Positions 43,310 to 52,807 of a stretch of 64,000 bases of DNA are shown piece by piece (the stretch's first letter is position 1; each line of letters starts with the position of its first letter). The notes beneath the pieces are model-generated. The model worked only from the letters and a program-made list of their open reading frames with translations. It ran no database searches and had not been told where the DNA came from. Source of the DNA: QGON01 sp963691905 (lineage in GTDB: Bacteria > Pseudomonadota > Gammaproteobacteria > Chromatiales > Chromatiaceae); NCBI GenBank assembly GCA_963691905.1, contig OY829894.1:1240001-1304000 (forward strand). Reading direction: 5' to 3'. The position numbers were made by a program, and so were the translations under genes.

Positions 43310-45292
43310 ATGAACATCCATACCCTACAGATCATCCTGCTGCTGCTCGCCATTGCAGTGATCACAGTGACCCTTTTCCGGCGCTTCCACTTGCCGCCGA
43401 TCCTCGGTTACCTGATCGTCGGCATTCTGGTCGGTCCGTTCGGCACTGGCTGGGTGGCATCCACTGAGGATACCCGGTTTCTTGCGGAATTTGGGGTGGT
43501 ATTTCTGCTGTTTACCATCGGTCTGGAATTTTCCCTGCCGCAGATGATCGCCATGAAGGGCGCGGTGTTCGGTTTGGGCGGCAGCCAAGTCTTGGCGACC
43601 GGAGCACTGGCCACCGGCATCGCCTGGGCATTGGGCATCGATCTCAATGCCGCAATCATCGTTGGCGCCATTCTGGCCCTGTCATCCACCGCCATCGTCA
43701 TCAAACAGTTGTCGGAACAGCTGGAACTCAATTCGGAGCACGGTCGGCTTGGCGTCAGCATCCTTCTGTTTCAGGATCTGGCGGTCATTCCATTACTGGT
43801 CGTGATCCCTATCCTTGCTGGAACCGGCGACCAGGGCATGGCGATGCCACTGTTGTTGGCGCTGCTCAAGGCAGCCTTGGTGTTCGTGGTCATCATGGCG
43901 GTCGGCCACTGGCTGCTGCGGCCACTGTTTCATGAGATCGCCAGGGCTCGCTCTGCTGAACTCTTCACCCTGACCGTACTACTGGTAACCCTGGCCGCAG
44001 CCTGGCTCACCCATGAAGCCGGGTTGTCGCTGGCCCTTGGCGCCTTCCTGGCTGGCATGATGCTGGGAGAGACCGAATTCCGCCATCAAATCGAGGCCGA
44101 CATACGTCCCTTCCAGGACGTCTTTCTCGGCCTCTTCTTTGTCACAGTGGGTATGCGCGTCGACCTGCTCTCACTGCTTCCCATCCTGCATTGGGTGCTG
44201 CTGCTCGCCGCCGCACTTATTTTGGTTAAAGGCGCGATCATCCTTGGTCTGGTCCGTGCCACCGGCAATTCGATGTCCCCCGCATTTCGCACCGGCGTTC
44301 TTCTGGCGCAAGGTGGAGAGTTCGGTTTCGTGCTGCTGGATCTCTCCCTGGAGTCTTCCCTGCTGCCCGGCCCTGTCGGGCAGATACTTTTTGCCTCGAT
44401 CATTGTCAGCATGACGGCATCACCCTTCCTGATCCGTAATAACGGCCGCCTGGCAAAGCAATTCTGCACCCTGCGCAATTTCAGTGATGAGGTTCAGATC
44501 ATCGGCGATCTGGCGGAGGAGACAGAACAGATGGAGCAGCACGTCATCATCTGCGGATATGGCCGTATCGGACAGAACCTTGGACGTCTTCTCGACCACG
44601 AAGGTTTTCCCTACGTGGCACTGGATCTCGACCCAACAGTCGTCAGAGAGGCACACGAAGCTGGCGACCCGGTCCATTTTGGCAATGCATCGCGCCACGA
44701 AATTCTTGATGCCGCCGGCCTCGACCGCGCCAGCGTGGTGGTACTCAGCTTCGAAGACCACGCCTCAGCGATGAAGATCCTGCACCGTCTACAGGAATTC
44801 TATCCGGAACTCCCCGTGCTGGTGCGCACCCGCGACGATACGCACATGGACGAACTTGAGGCCGCAGGCGCCACCGAGGTGATGCCTGAAGCGGTCGAAG
44901 CCAGCCTGATGATGGGGGGACAACTGTTGCTGCTGCTCAAGGTTCCCGGCTCCCGCATCTTCAAGATCATGCGTGAGATTCGAGAGAACCACTACAAATT
45001 GCTGCGTGACTTCTTCCATGGGGAAGAGCCGGTGGATATGGAACACGATGAGGCGTTTCAGGAGCGCCTGCATACAGTGACCCTGCCGAAAAAGGCCTTT
45101 GCCGTGGATCACACTATAGAAGACCTCCACCTCTGGGACTGGGATGTCAGTGTGACCGCCGTCAGGCGTGGCGGTATCCGTGGAGAGACTCCCGCACCCG
45201 AAACCCGTCTGCAGAGTGGCGATGTGCTGGTGCTGGCAGGTACGCCCCAGCATCTGGAACATGCTGAGGGGCTGTTGCTCTATGGCCATTGA
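43310..45292 (+). CDS. Kef/CPA2-type monovalent cation:proton antiporter with TrkA-N and TrkA-C
   Basis: 660 aa. About 12-13 membrane helices of the CPA2 fold in residues 1-380 (LPPILGYLIVGILVGPFG, FLLFTIGLEFSLPQM, LSSTAIVIKQLSE, GAFLAGMMLGETEFRHQIEADIRPFQDVFLGLFFVTVGM). Then a RCK/TrkA-N Rossmann domain (VIICGYGRIGQNLGRLLDHEGFPYVALDLDP) and a TrkA-C domain at the end. It exports K+ or Na+ for H+, controlled by ligand or NAD(H) binding. Similar to KefB/KefC and YbaL, but no ancillary kefF/kefG gene is nearby, so I give no symbol. Confidence 0.92.
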   Translation: MNIHTLQIILLLLAIAVITVTLFRRFHLPPILGYLIVGILVGPFGTGWVASTEDTRFLAEFGVVFLLFTIGLEFSLPQMIAMKGAVFGLGGSQVLATGALATGIAWALGIDLNAAIIVGAILALSSTAIVIKQLSEQLELNSEHGRLGVSILLFQDLAVIPLLVVIPILAGTGDQGMAMPLLLALLKAALVFVVIMAVGHWLLRPLFHEIARARSAELFTLTVLLVTLAAAWLTHEAGLSLALGAFLAGMMLGETEFRHQIEADIRPFQDVFLGLFFVTVGMRVDLLSLLPILHWVLLLAAALILVKGAIILGLVRATGNSMSPAFRTGVLLAQGGEFGFVLLDLSLESSLLPGPVGQILFASIIVSMTASPFLIRNNGRLAKQFCTLRNFSDEVQIIGDLAEETEQMEQHVIICGYGRIGQNLGRLLDHEGFPYVALDLDPTVVREAHEAGDPVHFGNASRHEILDAAGLDRASVVVLSFEDHASAMKILHRLQEFYPELPVLVRTRDDTHMDELEAAGATEVMPEAVEASLMMGGQLLLLLKVPGSRIFKIMREIRENHYKLLRDFFHGEEPVDMEHDEAFQERLHTVTLPKKAFAVDHTIEDLHLWDWDVSVTAVRRGGIRGETPAPETRLQSGDVLVLAGTPQHLEHAEGLLLYGH

Positions 45293-45305
45293 ATACAGCA
45301 ATCAT

Positions 45306-45322
45306 GGTGCGCACGGCGCACC
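45306..45322. repeat. Short palindrome
   Basis: GGTGCGCACGGCGCACC, an inverted repeat with 6-7-bp arms in the gap after the antiporter gene, followed by CTACC as in other intergenic palindromes here. Confidence 0.4.
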
Positions 45323-45383
45323 CTACCAAGCAGATTCAACGCAACTTCCAGATATTATCCGCTAAAAACGCTATTTTTCCCCG

Positions 45384-46007
45384 ATGACAGAATCAACCCT
45401 CTTCTATATCCACGACCCGATGTGCAGCTGGTGCTGGGCGTTTCGCCCCGTACTCGCACAGCTGGGCGAACAGCTGCCACCTGGTGTGAAACTGCAAAAG
45501 CGACTGGGCGGCCTGGCTCCGGACAGCGATGACCCGATGCCGGAAGAGATGCAGCAGACCCTTCAGGCCACCTGGAAGCGAATTCAGGAGAAGCTGCCGG
45601 AGACCCGCTTCAACTTCAATTTCTGGCAGCAGTGTAAACCCCTCCGCTCCACCTACCCGGCCTGCCGGGCGGTGATCGCCGCAGGATTACAGGGCGCGGC
45701 TTTTACCGAAGCGATGATTCTGACCATCCAGGAAGCCTACTACCTCCACGCAAAAAATCCCTCCGACAGCGAAACCCTGATCCAACTGGCCGACGACATC
45801 GGGCTGGATGAACAGCAGTTCTCAGAGGCGCTGGAATCACCGGCCACCCATCGACTGCTGGAAGAGGAGATCGAAAGCAGCCGTTCAATGGGGGTTCGCA
45901 GTTTTCCGGCCCTGATCCTGCAGCAAGGCATGGGATTCTGGCCCATACCCGTCGACTACTATAGTGTGGAACCTATCCTGGAGACCCTGGATATGGTACT
46001 TGATTGA
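45384..46007 (+). CDS. DsbA-family oxidoreductase (FrnE-like)
   Basis: 207 aa, no signal peptide, so cytoplasmic. Thioredoxin fold with helical insert and active site MCSWCWAF (Cys-Ser-Trp-Cys, about residues 12-15), typical of the FrnE/2-hydroxychromene-isomerase branch of DsbA proteins, with cis-Pro in VRSFPALIL. It likely handles thiol/disulfide exchange on cytoplasmic substrates or glutathione conjugates. It follows the Kef-type antiporter by 91 nt. KefB-type transporters respond to glutathione adducts, so a link is possible but unproven. Confidence 0.88.
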   Translation: MTESTLFYIHDPMCSWCWAFRPVLAQLGEQLPPGVKLQKRLGGLAPDSDDPMPEEMQQTLQATWKRIQEKLPETRFNFNFWQQCKPLRSTYPACRAVIAAGLQGAAFTEAMILTIQEAYYLHAKNPSDSETLIQLADDIGLDEQQFSEALESPATHRLLEEEIESSRSMGVRSFPALILQQGMGFWPIPVDYYSVEPILETLDMVLD

Positions 46008-46040
46008 CTTTCCCGCCGAAGAGGATAAAACTCCGCCGCC

Positions 46041-46634
46041 ATGCTGGATCGAGAAACACTAGAAAAGTACCGCAGGGACATTGTCTTCGACGCCCGCCTG
46101 CGGGATTTGCCCTTTGTCTTCCACACTACCTGGGGGCTCTTCTCCCCTCGCGATATTGACGAAGGCACTCGCTTGCTGGTGGATCGACTGGAGATCGAGG
46201 CAACGGATAACTGTTTCGACCTCGGTTGCGGTTATGGTCCCATCGGTCTGCTGATGGCCCGCCTTGCCCCACAGGGCCAGACTCTGATGGTGGACAAGGA
46301 TTTTATCGCCGTGGATTACAGCAACGGCAATGCCGAAAGAAACGGCCTGGACAACGCCAGAGCCAAACTCAGTAACGGCTTCGACCAGGTCGACCCCAAT
46401 CTGCGTTTTGACGTTATCGCATCGAACATCCCGGCAAAGGTGGGCAAGGAGATGCTCAGTCTCTATCTTCACGACGCCCTGGCACGGATGAATCCCGGCG
46501 GCCGACTCTATCTGGTCACCATCAACGGCCTGCGCCAGTTTATGAAGCGCAATCTGAACGAGGTTTTTGGTAACTATAAGAAACTCAAACAGGGCAAGTC
46601 CTATACCGTGGCTTTTGCCCGAAAGGATGGTTAA
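46041..46634 (+). CDS. Class I SAM-dependent methyltransferase (RsmC-like domain)
   Basis: 197 aa. SAM motif I CFDLGCGYGPIGLLMARLAP (about 59-77), acidic motif VDKDF, and motif IV FDVIASNIPAKVGKEML, an N-I-P-A form close to the NPPF of rRNA/tRNA base methyltransferases of the MTS (small RsmC) family. The N-terminal HTTWGLFSPRDIDEGTRLL resembles GVFSPxxxDxGTxLLL of RsmC. Target most likely a guanine in RNA, but not assignable. It lies 33 nt after the DsbA-like gene. Confidence 0.82.
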   Translation: MLDRETLEKYRRDIVFDARLRDLPFVFHTTWGLFSPRDIDEGTRLLVDRLEIEATDNCFDLGCGYGPIGLLMARLAPQGQTLMVDKDFIAVDYSNGNAERNGLDNARAKLSNGFDQVDPNLRFDVIASNIPAKVGKEMLSLYLHDALARMNPGGRLYLVTINGLRQFMKRNLNEVFGNYKKLKQGKSYTVAFARKDG

Positions 46635-46640
46635 CCCCGT

Positions 46641-46673
46641 TTGCCGGATCCGTTGCGCTTGATCCGGCCTACG
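46641..46673. repeat. Palindromic intergenic repeat, family 2 (half copy d)
   Basis: TTGCCGGATCCGTTGCGCTTGATCCGGCCTACG: the second half of the family-2 element with compensating changes in the stem (GCCGGATC/GATCCGGC). It lies at the convergent ends of the methyltransferase and tcdA genes and slightly overlaps the tcdA 3' end. Confidence 0.75.
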
Positions 46674-47445
46674 TTTTCTTCGCCGCCAGCACTTTAAGGA
46701 CGTGGGACACCGCCACCAATCCGAAAGTGGCAGTCACCGTCATGGCCGAACCATAACCACCACAGTTGAGCGAACCCTCCCCCCTAGCCGGCTTGGTATC
46801 GCAGACACCTCCAGTCGCATCAGGATAGGTCAGGTTTTCAGTAGAGTAGACACTTGGCACATGGAAACGGCGTTTTGAATCGGCAGCCGGATAGCCATAT
46901 TCCCGCCGTAACAATTTGCGGGTCTTGGCGAGCAGCGGATCCTGCCTGGTGCGGCTCAGGTCGGCAAGGTAGATACGGGTGGGATCAATCTGCCCACCTG
47001 CACCACCGATGGTAATCACTCCCACCCGCTGGCGGCGGCATGCAACAATCAGCGCCGCTTTGACCCGAAAGCTGTCGATACAGTCGATGACATAATCGAA
47101 GCCGCCGTCCGTAATCAGTTCGAGATTATCCGCCTCAATAAAAGACTCAATGATGGAAACCCGGCAGTCAGGGTTGATCCCAGAGACCCGCTCCGCCATG
47201 GCTTCGGCCTTAGCCATTCCCAGCGTGGTATCGAGCGCATGGAGTTGGCGATTGATATTGGATTCCGCAATATGGTCGAGATCGACCAGGGTAATGGCGC
47301 CGATACCACTGCGGGCAAGCGCCTCTACAGCCCAGGTGCCAACGCCGCCGATACCGATCACGCAAACATGGGCCGCAGAATAATTTTCCAGGGCCGACTG
47401 ACCATAGAGCCTGCGAATGCCACCGAAACGGCGCGAATGATCCAA
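46669..47445 (-). CDS. tcdA: tRNA threonylcarbamoyladenosine dehydratase
   Basis: 258 aa from TTG 47445, which has an excellent SD (GGAGG, 6 nt upstream); the next in-frame ATG would cut into the E1 domain. E1/ThiF-like Rossmann fold: RFGGIRRLYGQ, VCVIGIGGVGTWAVEALARSGIGAITLVDLD (ATP site), NINRQLHA (Arg finger region) and DCIDSFRVKAALI. A Cys in the GEGSLNCGGYGSAMTVT segment near the C-terminus is typical of TcdA/CsdL. It cyclises t6A37 of tRNA to ct6A with ATP. Confidence 0.93.
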   Translation of the reverse strand: MDHSRRFGGIRRLYGQSALENYSAAHVCVIGIGGVGTWAVEALARSGIGAITLVDLDHIAESNINRQLHALDTTLGMAKAEAMAERVSGINPDCRVSIIESFIEADNLELITDGGFDYVIDCIDSFRVKAALIVACRRQRVGVITIGGAGGQIDPTRIYLADLSRTRQDPLLAKTRKLLRREYGYPAADSKRRFHVPSVYSTENLTYPDATGGVCDTKPARGEGSLNCGGYGSAMTVTATFGLVAVSHVLKVLAAKKT

Positions 47446-47581
47446 ACGAACCTCCAGGATTCGAACAACCTTTACCTGGACATTTTCTCATACATATTGA
47501 ATCGGGTTCGAGTCCAGATTGACATCATTGTCGCTTACACGCACTGTCTAATCCACGGTAACCACAGCACTGGAGACACAG

Positions 47582-47950
47582 ATGCAATCCCGATTTCTCC
47601 GTCCCACCACAGCACTCTGCATACTTTTGGGCGGCATCTGTCAGCCTGCCCAGGCGCTGGAGCTGCGTTGGCTTCAATATTCGCCCGTCCGCTACTTTAC
47701 CGACACGGACTGGGACATGATGAAAGAGACGGCCCGAGAGCTGTTGAACAGTGGAAAGGGTGGTGACAGTGCGACATGGAAAAACCCGGAATCAGGCAAC
47801 CAAGGCAGTTTGAAGGCTCTGTCAACCATCGAAAAAGGTGGCACAACCTGCCGTGAAGCTGAAATCACCAACCAAGCCAGAAAACGCAGCGGCACTTCAA
47901 GATTCACCTTCTGCCGACAAACCGACGGCACATGGAAAATCTCTCGCTGA
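47582..47950 (+). CDS. Exported surface-antigen-like protein (RT0821/Lpp0805 type)
   Basis: 122 aa with a signal peptide (residues 1-26, LCILLGGICQPAQA). The mature part has GDSATWKNPESGNQGSLKALSTIEKGGTTCREAEITN...FTFCRQTDGTWKI, the pattern of the C-terminal domain in 17-kDa surface antigens (W-x-NP-x-SGN-x-G, CRE, CRQ-x-DG-x-W). Two conserved Cys may form a disulfide. The usual N-terminal lipobox and glycine zipper are absent, so it is a short form. The role is unknown, perhaps envelope structure. Confidence 0.7.
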   Translation: MQSRFLRPTTALCILLGGICQPAQALELRWLQYSPVRYFTDTDWDMMKETARELLNSGKGGDSATWKNPESGNQGSLKALSTIEKGGTTCREAEITNQARKRSGTSRFTFCRQTDGTWKISR

Positions 47951-48322
47951 GGTAGTGAAAAAAGGCAGACTATGATATTTACCCGGCTATTCAGTATCCA
48001 TCTGGATACACATACCTAACTATAAAGAATATGAAGGTAAGAGATTGATTAACAGTATATTTTCTTTGTTTACTTCGTACTCTTCGTGATAAAAGCAGTA
48101 TTTTCTGACGGACACTAAATTTAGCGCAAGAATTCAGAATTAAAGTTTTTCGTGAAAGGGTCGAAAATAGTTTTGATAGCTATCTAAATGATAGCTGGTC
48201 GCAATATATCCAACAGAGGCAGGGTATGGAAACCATGAATTGAATTACAAAGAAAACAGCCCCTCTGTTTTGCATCGAAAGATGCCTCATCATATGGAAA
48301 GCTTGAAGGAAACAACCCAGCA
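47951..48322. other. Intergenic region before the GGDEF-EAL gene
   Basis: 372 bp without a gene. It holds the second copy of dispersed repeat family 3 and must contain the promoter of the downstream gene. AAGGAAAC near 48307-48314 is the SD of that gene. Confidence 0.5.
48021..48117. repeat. Dispersed intergenic repeat, family 3 (copy 2)
   Basis: TATAAAGAATATGAAGGTAAG, GATTGATTAACAGTATATTTTC, CGTACTCTTCGTGATAAAAGCAG, CTGACGGACACTA: same word order and spacing as 30186-30275. Confidence 0.5.
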
Positions 48323-51300
48323 ATGCAGTTACAAACCAAAGTCCTGGCTGTTACTGCAATCGTCTTTTTAGGCCATTTTGTGACCGTGGAGTATATGGGT
48401 CACCGGCAGGTCGAGTCCCAAGTGGTCGAAAATATCCGCGACCACGCCCGGACCGTTCGCGGCATGCTGATGTCTTTGCGAAATGTCTACCAAAGACATT
48501 TTCTCACCCACAATATCCCCATTGATGAAAAAAACCTGGGATTTCTCCCGGCCCACTCCATCAGCCGAATTTCCAAAGAGTTCAAAAAATGGGTGGATTC
48601 CGGCCTGACCTTCAACAATGTCTCAGATCGCCCGAGAAACCCCAATAACAGGGCGGATGATATTGAGATGGAGGCTATCCGCCACTTTCAGGACAACCCG
48701 GAGGAAAAAGAGCGAATGGTGCCCTTTGCCGGACCCAACGGTGAACCCTTCTACCATTTTTCCCAACCGATTTGGATCAAACCCCACTGTTTGAAATGCC
48801 ACGGCAAACGCGAGGATGCACCACCCAGCATCAGGGAGCGTTATAACCTGGCTTACGAATACGGACTCGGTGATCTGCGGGGCGTAATGAGTATCAAACT
48901 GCCAGGAAAGATCATCGAAGAGCGGGTGGCTGCCCAAACACGCCAGAATATCATCAGCCACTCCATCGGATTCATCCTCACATTTCTGATCCTCTCATGG
49001 TTACTCAGGCAGACCATCATCAATCGCATCGGCAAGCTAAAAAACGCCGCTCAGCGATTGGCACAGGGAAACTACACAGTATCCGCATCCATGCCCGGAG
49101 AGGATGAGATCTCCCATGTTGCTGCGGCATTCAACGAGATGGCTGAAAAGATCGGTCTGCGGGAACGTGACCTGACCGCCCAAAAATCCATGTATGCCGC
49201 ACTTTCACAGACCAACAAAACCATCATACGGCTCCACTCGCCTGAACAGCTATTCGAAAAAGTCTGCCGTATTGCGGTAGAGCTTGGTGGCCTGAAATTC
49301 GCCTGGATTGGACTGGTTGACGCTCGCACCAGTTCGGTGGAACCCATCGCAAGCGCCGGCGATGATGTTTCATGCCTCGCACAAACCGAGTTTTCCCTGA
49401 ACCCCGATCACACCAAGGGAAGCGGACCTCTCTCTATTTTGATCAATGAGCGACGGCATGTGGTTATCAACAACCTGCATGAAAGCACCATAACTGCTCC
49501 ATGGCAGGACCTGGCCCGGAAGGCGCATATCCATTCGGCCGCTATCTTTCCCATCACGATGGATAGGGAAGTGATAGGCGCCTTCTGTGTCTATTCCGGA
49601 GAGAGCGAATTCTTCAATGCCGATATTGTTGACCTCCTGCAGGAGATGGCCACTGACATCTCCTTTGCCATTGGAAACTATAAACAGGCTAAGGAGCACG
49701 AACAGGCCCATAAAAAACTTTCAGAGTCCTCTGCTGAACTCGAAAAAATAAACAGCCAGATGCGTCTGTTGCTGGAGTCGACAGGCGAAGGGATATATGG
49801 CATTGACACCAAGGGAAACGTCACCTTCGTCAACCAGTCCGCGCTCAAAATGCTTGGATTCTCACGAGAAGAGTTGCTGGGAGGTGATATTCATGCACTG
49901 ACACACCACACTTATGCAGACGGCACGACTCTCCCCATCGAGGAGTGCTCAATCCATGAAGCATTCCGCACCGGCATATCCTGCCAGATCAACAACGAGG
50001 TTTTCTGGCGCAAGAACGACACCTCCTTCCCTGTCGAGTATTCGGCCTATCCGATCAATGAAGAGGGAGAGATCAAAGGCGCCGTAACCGTCTTTCGCGA
50101 TGTCACCGAAAGCCATGCAATCGCCCAGCAGATGAATTTTCTGGCAACCCACGATACCCTCACCAACCTGCTGAACCGTTACTCGTTTGAAAAACATCTC
50201 AGCCTGGCCTGTAACAATGCGCAAAGCGGTGACGTCAATTATGCGCTCTGTTACATGGATCTTGACCAGTTCAAGGTGGTTAATGATACCTGCGGGCATG
50301 TCGCCGGTGACGCACTGCTACAGATGGTCTCACGCCTGCTGCAACAAGCCATCAGGCACAGTGATATTCTGTCTCGGCTCGGCGGCGATGAGTTTGGCCT
50401 GCTGCTTGAGGACTGCCCGCTGGAACAGGCTATTCGGCTGGCCAACAAAATCTGCGAAAACGTAAAGGATTTCCGTTTCTCCTGGCAGGACAAGACATTC
50501 ACCATCGGTGTGAGCATCGGTATCGTCAGCATCGATCATGAAAGCGAAGGTCCGGAAAGCGCCCTGAGTGCTGCGGATGCCGCCTGTTATGTCGCCAAAG
50601 ACCTGGGACGAAACCGGGTGCACGTGCATAGAAGCCATGATGATGAAACCATTCGCCGACAGGGAGAGATGCAATGGGTCTCCAGAATTCAGCGCGCAAT
50701 CGAGGAGAAGCGGCTCTGCCTTTACCAACAACCCATCGTTCCTTTGGATGACGATGAAGAGGCCGGGCAACATTTTGAGATTCTGCTGCGAATGACAGAT
50801 GAAGATGGCCGGATGGTGCCTCCTGGCGCTTTTATCCCCGCAGCAGAAAGATACAACCTGATGCCGACTCTGGATCGCTGGGTAATCGATGCAACTTTCC
50901 AGTGGCTGGCAGATAATCCAACCCGGGTGGCAGATATTGAGCTCTGCGCCATAAACCTCTCCGGACAGTCCCTGGGAGACAACAGCCTCCCCGGATACAT
51001 CACCGACAAACTCAATCACTACAACCTGGATGCCAACACCATCTGCTTTGAGGTGACCGAAACGGCCGCAGTCAGCCGCCTGGACCAGGCCATCCACTTT
51101 ATCACCAATCTGAAACACATCGGTTGCCGTTTTGCGCTGGACGATTTCGGCACCGGAATGTCCTCATTCGCCTATCTGAAAAACATGCCGGTGGACTATC
51201 TCAAGATCGACGGCAGTTTCGTCAAGGATATAGCGGATGACCCGGTTGACCGGGCGATGGTGGAGTCCATTAGCGAGATCGGCCACCTGATGGGACTCGA

Positions 51301-51424
51301 AACCATTGGGGAGTATGTGGAGAACGATACCATCAGGAAGATCCTGACCAGCATCGGCGTCGACTACGCTCAGGGATTTGGCATTGCAAAGCCACAGCCA
51401 CTGGGTTCACTCGACGAAAACTGA
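48323..51424 (+). CDS. Membrane GGDEF-EAL protein with periplasmic heme-type sensor, HAMP, GAF and PAS
   Basis: 1033 aa. Helix 1 (about 7-24), periplasmic Tll0287-like/DUF3365 domain with a c-type heme motif CLKCH (156-160), helix 2 (about 210-230), HAMP, GAF (about 305-450), PAS (about 475-590), GGDEF and EAL. The GGDEF site is intact (RLGGDEFGLLL) and has an inhibitory RxxD site five residues before it (RHSD). The EAL domain reads EILLR for EAL but keeps INLSGQSL, FEVTETAAV, ALDDFGTGMSSF and LKIDGSFVKD, so it may be active. Likely converts a redox or gas signal into c-di-GMP synthesis or breakdown. Confidence 0.92.
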   Translation: MQLQTKVLAVTAIVFLGHFVTVEYMGHRQVESQVVENIRDHARTVRGMLMSLRNVYQRHFLTHNIPIDEKNLGFLPAHSISRISKEFKKWVDSGLTFNNVSDRPRNPNNRADDIEMEAIRHFQDNPEEKERMVPFAGPNGEPFYHFSQPIWIKPHCLKCHGKREDAPPSIRERYNLAYEYGLGDLRGVMSIKLPGKIIEERVAAQTRQNIISHSIGFILTFLILSWLLRQTIINRIGKLKNAAQRLAQGNYTVSASMPGEDEISHVAAAFNEMAEKIGLRERDLTAQKSMYAALSQTNKTIIRLHSPEQLFEKVCRIAVELGGLKFAWIGLVDARTSSVEPIASAGDDVSCLAQTEFSLNPDHTKGSGPLSILINERRHVVINNLHESTITAPWQDLARKAHIHSAAIFPITMDREVIGAFCVYSGESEFFNADIVDLLQEMATDISFAIGNYKQAKEHEQAHKKLSESSAELEKINSQMRLLLESTGEGIYGIDTKGNVTFVNQSALKMLGFSREELLGGDIHALTHHTYADGTTLPIEECSIHEAFRTGISCQINNEVFWRKNDTSFPVEYSAYPINEEGEIKGAVTVFRDVTESHAIAQQMNFLATHDTLTNLLNRYSFEKHLSLACNNAQSGDVNYALCYMDLDQFKVVNDTCGHVAGDALLQMVSRLLQQAIRHSDILSRLGGDEFGLLLEDCPLEQAIRLANKICENVKDFRFSWQDKTFTIGVSIGIVSIDHESEGPESALSAADAACYVAKDLGRNRVHVHRSHDDETIRRQGEMQWVSRIQRAIEEKRLCLYQQPIVPLDDDEEAGQHFEILLRMTDEDGRMVPPGAFIPAAERYNLMPTLDRWVIDATFQWLADNPTRVADIELCAINLSGQSLGDNSLPGYITDKLNHYNLDANTICFEVTETAAVSRLDQAIHFITNLKHIGCRFALDDFGTGMSSFAYLKNMPVDYLKIDGSFVKDIADDPVDRAMVESISEIGHLMGLETIGEYVENDTIRKILTSIGVDYAQGFGIAKPQPLGSLDEN

Positions 51425-51437
51425 ACGACAAAAATCG

Positions 51438-52799
51438 TCAGCCCGGCAGAGAGATGCCCGTCACCTTTTTATAGAGTGAAACGGCATATGAATCAGTCAT
51501 GCCGCCGACAAAATCGGTCAAACGCAGCAGCCGGGTGTAAGCATCTTCCGCCGGCTTTCTATCGGGACCGATAAACTGATCCGGCACCAGTAGAATCATC
51601 ATCTTGCTGCGGGAACTCGCCTGCAGGCCATGCTCGGCAACATCATCCACAACCTGAATAAAGCGCTCCAGCAGTTCGCTGATCACCTGAAAACCCGCAA
51701 CCTCAATCTCAATCACCTCTGGCGCGTTGTAGATCTTCTCCACCGCCACCTCGATCAACTGGTTCATCTCATCCCGCTTGGGTATAACGCTCAGGAGGGG
51801 CTGGTCAAACCTGCCTGCCAGGATGTCACCCTCAGAATCCAGAAAACAGGTCATCGACTGACCGATCGCCTGATTGATCACCTTGGCGCGCAGAAACTCA
51901 ATCTTCTCCTTATTTCCACTGATGCCACGCAGCCGTTTCTCCTGCCGCTCAGGTTCAGAAAGCACATGCAGAAAAAGCCCCAGTGCCTCATCGAAGGTAA
52001 GGTGCCCCAGACGGTAACCGTCTTCAATATCGATCACCCGATAGCAGATGTCGTCCGCAGCCTCCACCAGAAAAGCCAGCGGATGGCGGTGCCAGATCGC
52101 CAATATCGGATCCCGTCGTATCAGCCCCGTATTCTCCACCACGGCTTCAAACAGTTCCCGATCCGCAGCGGTAAAACCCGGCTTTTTAGCACTGACCCCA
52201 TCAAAGCGCCCTTTGCCGATACAGGATTCACGGGGATATTTACTGAATGCCGCCAAGGTGGCGCTCGTCAACTGCAGGCCACCGGGATTGTCACGGTTCT
52301 GCAAACGTGAAAGCACACGAAAACCCTGGGCATTACCTTCAAAGTTGAGGAAATCCTCCCGCTGACTGCCGTGCAATACACCAACCCGCCCTTTGCCATA
52401 ATCCCCCGCCTCGGCCCACAGACGGATCGCATCCTCGCCTGAATGGCCGAAAGGCGGATTGCCGATATCATGGGCCAGACAGGCCGCAGCGCATATATCA
52501 CCAAAATCGGAAGCCTCGGCAGATGCCAAACCATGACGGGTTATGATCTGTTCTCCAACCAACGTCCCCAGAGAACGGCCTACACTGGAAGATTCCAGAC
52601 TATGAGTCAGACGGGTTCTGACATAGTCAATCTTCGACAGCGGAAAGATCTGCGTTTTGTCCTGCATACGCCGGAAGGCAGAGGAGAAAACAATCCGGTC
52701 GAGATCCCGCTGGTAGTCGGTGCGGGCAGTCGTCTCGGAGGGCTCATCGTCTGATCCCAGGCGTTTGCGGGAGAGCAGTTGCGGCCAGTTCATCGCCAT
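51438..52799 (-). CDS. dgt: Deoxyguanosinetriphosphate triphosphohydrolase family protein
   Basis: 453 aa. HD-domain dNTPase: RTDYQRDLDRIVFSSAFRRMQDKTQIFP, RTRLTHSLESSSVGRSLG (first His), CLAHDIGNPPFGHSGEDAIR (HD pair) and ADDICYRVIDIEDG (last Asp). Cleaves dGTP, and often other dNTPs, to the nucleoside and triphosphate. Longer than the short dGTPase-like type and close to E. coli Dgt in layout. Convergent with the GGDEF-EAL gene. The lipoprotein gene ends 8 nt upstream of its start, so they may share a transcript. Confidence 0.93.
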   Translation of the reverse strand: MAMNWPQLLSRKRLGSDDEPSETTARTDYQRDLDRIVFSSAFRRMQDKTQIFPLSKIDYVRTRLTHSLESSSVGRSLGTLVGEQIITRHGLASAEASDFGDICAAACLAHDIGNPPFGHSGEDAIRLWAEAGDYGKGRVGVLHGSQREDFLNFEGNAQGFRVLSRLQNRDNPGGLQLTSATLAAFSKYPRESCIGKGRFDGVSAKKPGFTAADRELFEAVVENTGLIRRDPILAIWHRHPLAFLVEAADDICYRVIDIEDGYRLGHLTFDEALGLFLHVLSEPERQEKRLRGISGNKEKIEFLRAKVINQAIGQSMTCFLDSEGDILAGRFDQPLLSVIPKRDEMNQLIEVAVEKIYNAPEVIEIEVAGFQVISELLERFIQVVDDVAEHGLQASSRSKMMILLVPDQFIGPDRKPAEDAYTRLLRLTDFVGGMTDSYAVSLYKKVTGISLPG

Positions 52800-52807
52800 T
52801 CTAGCCT

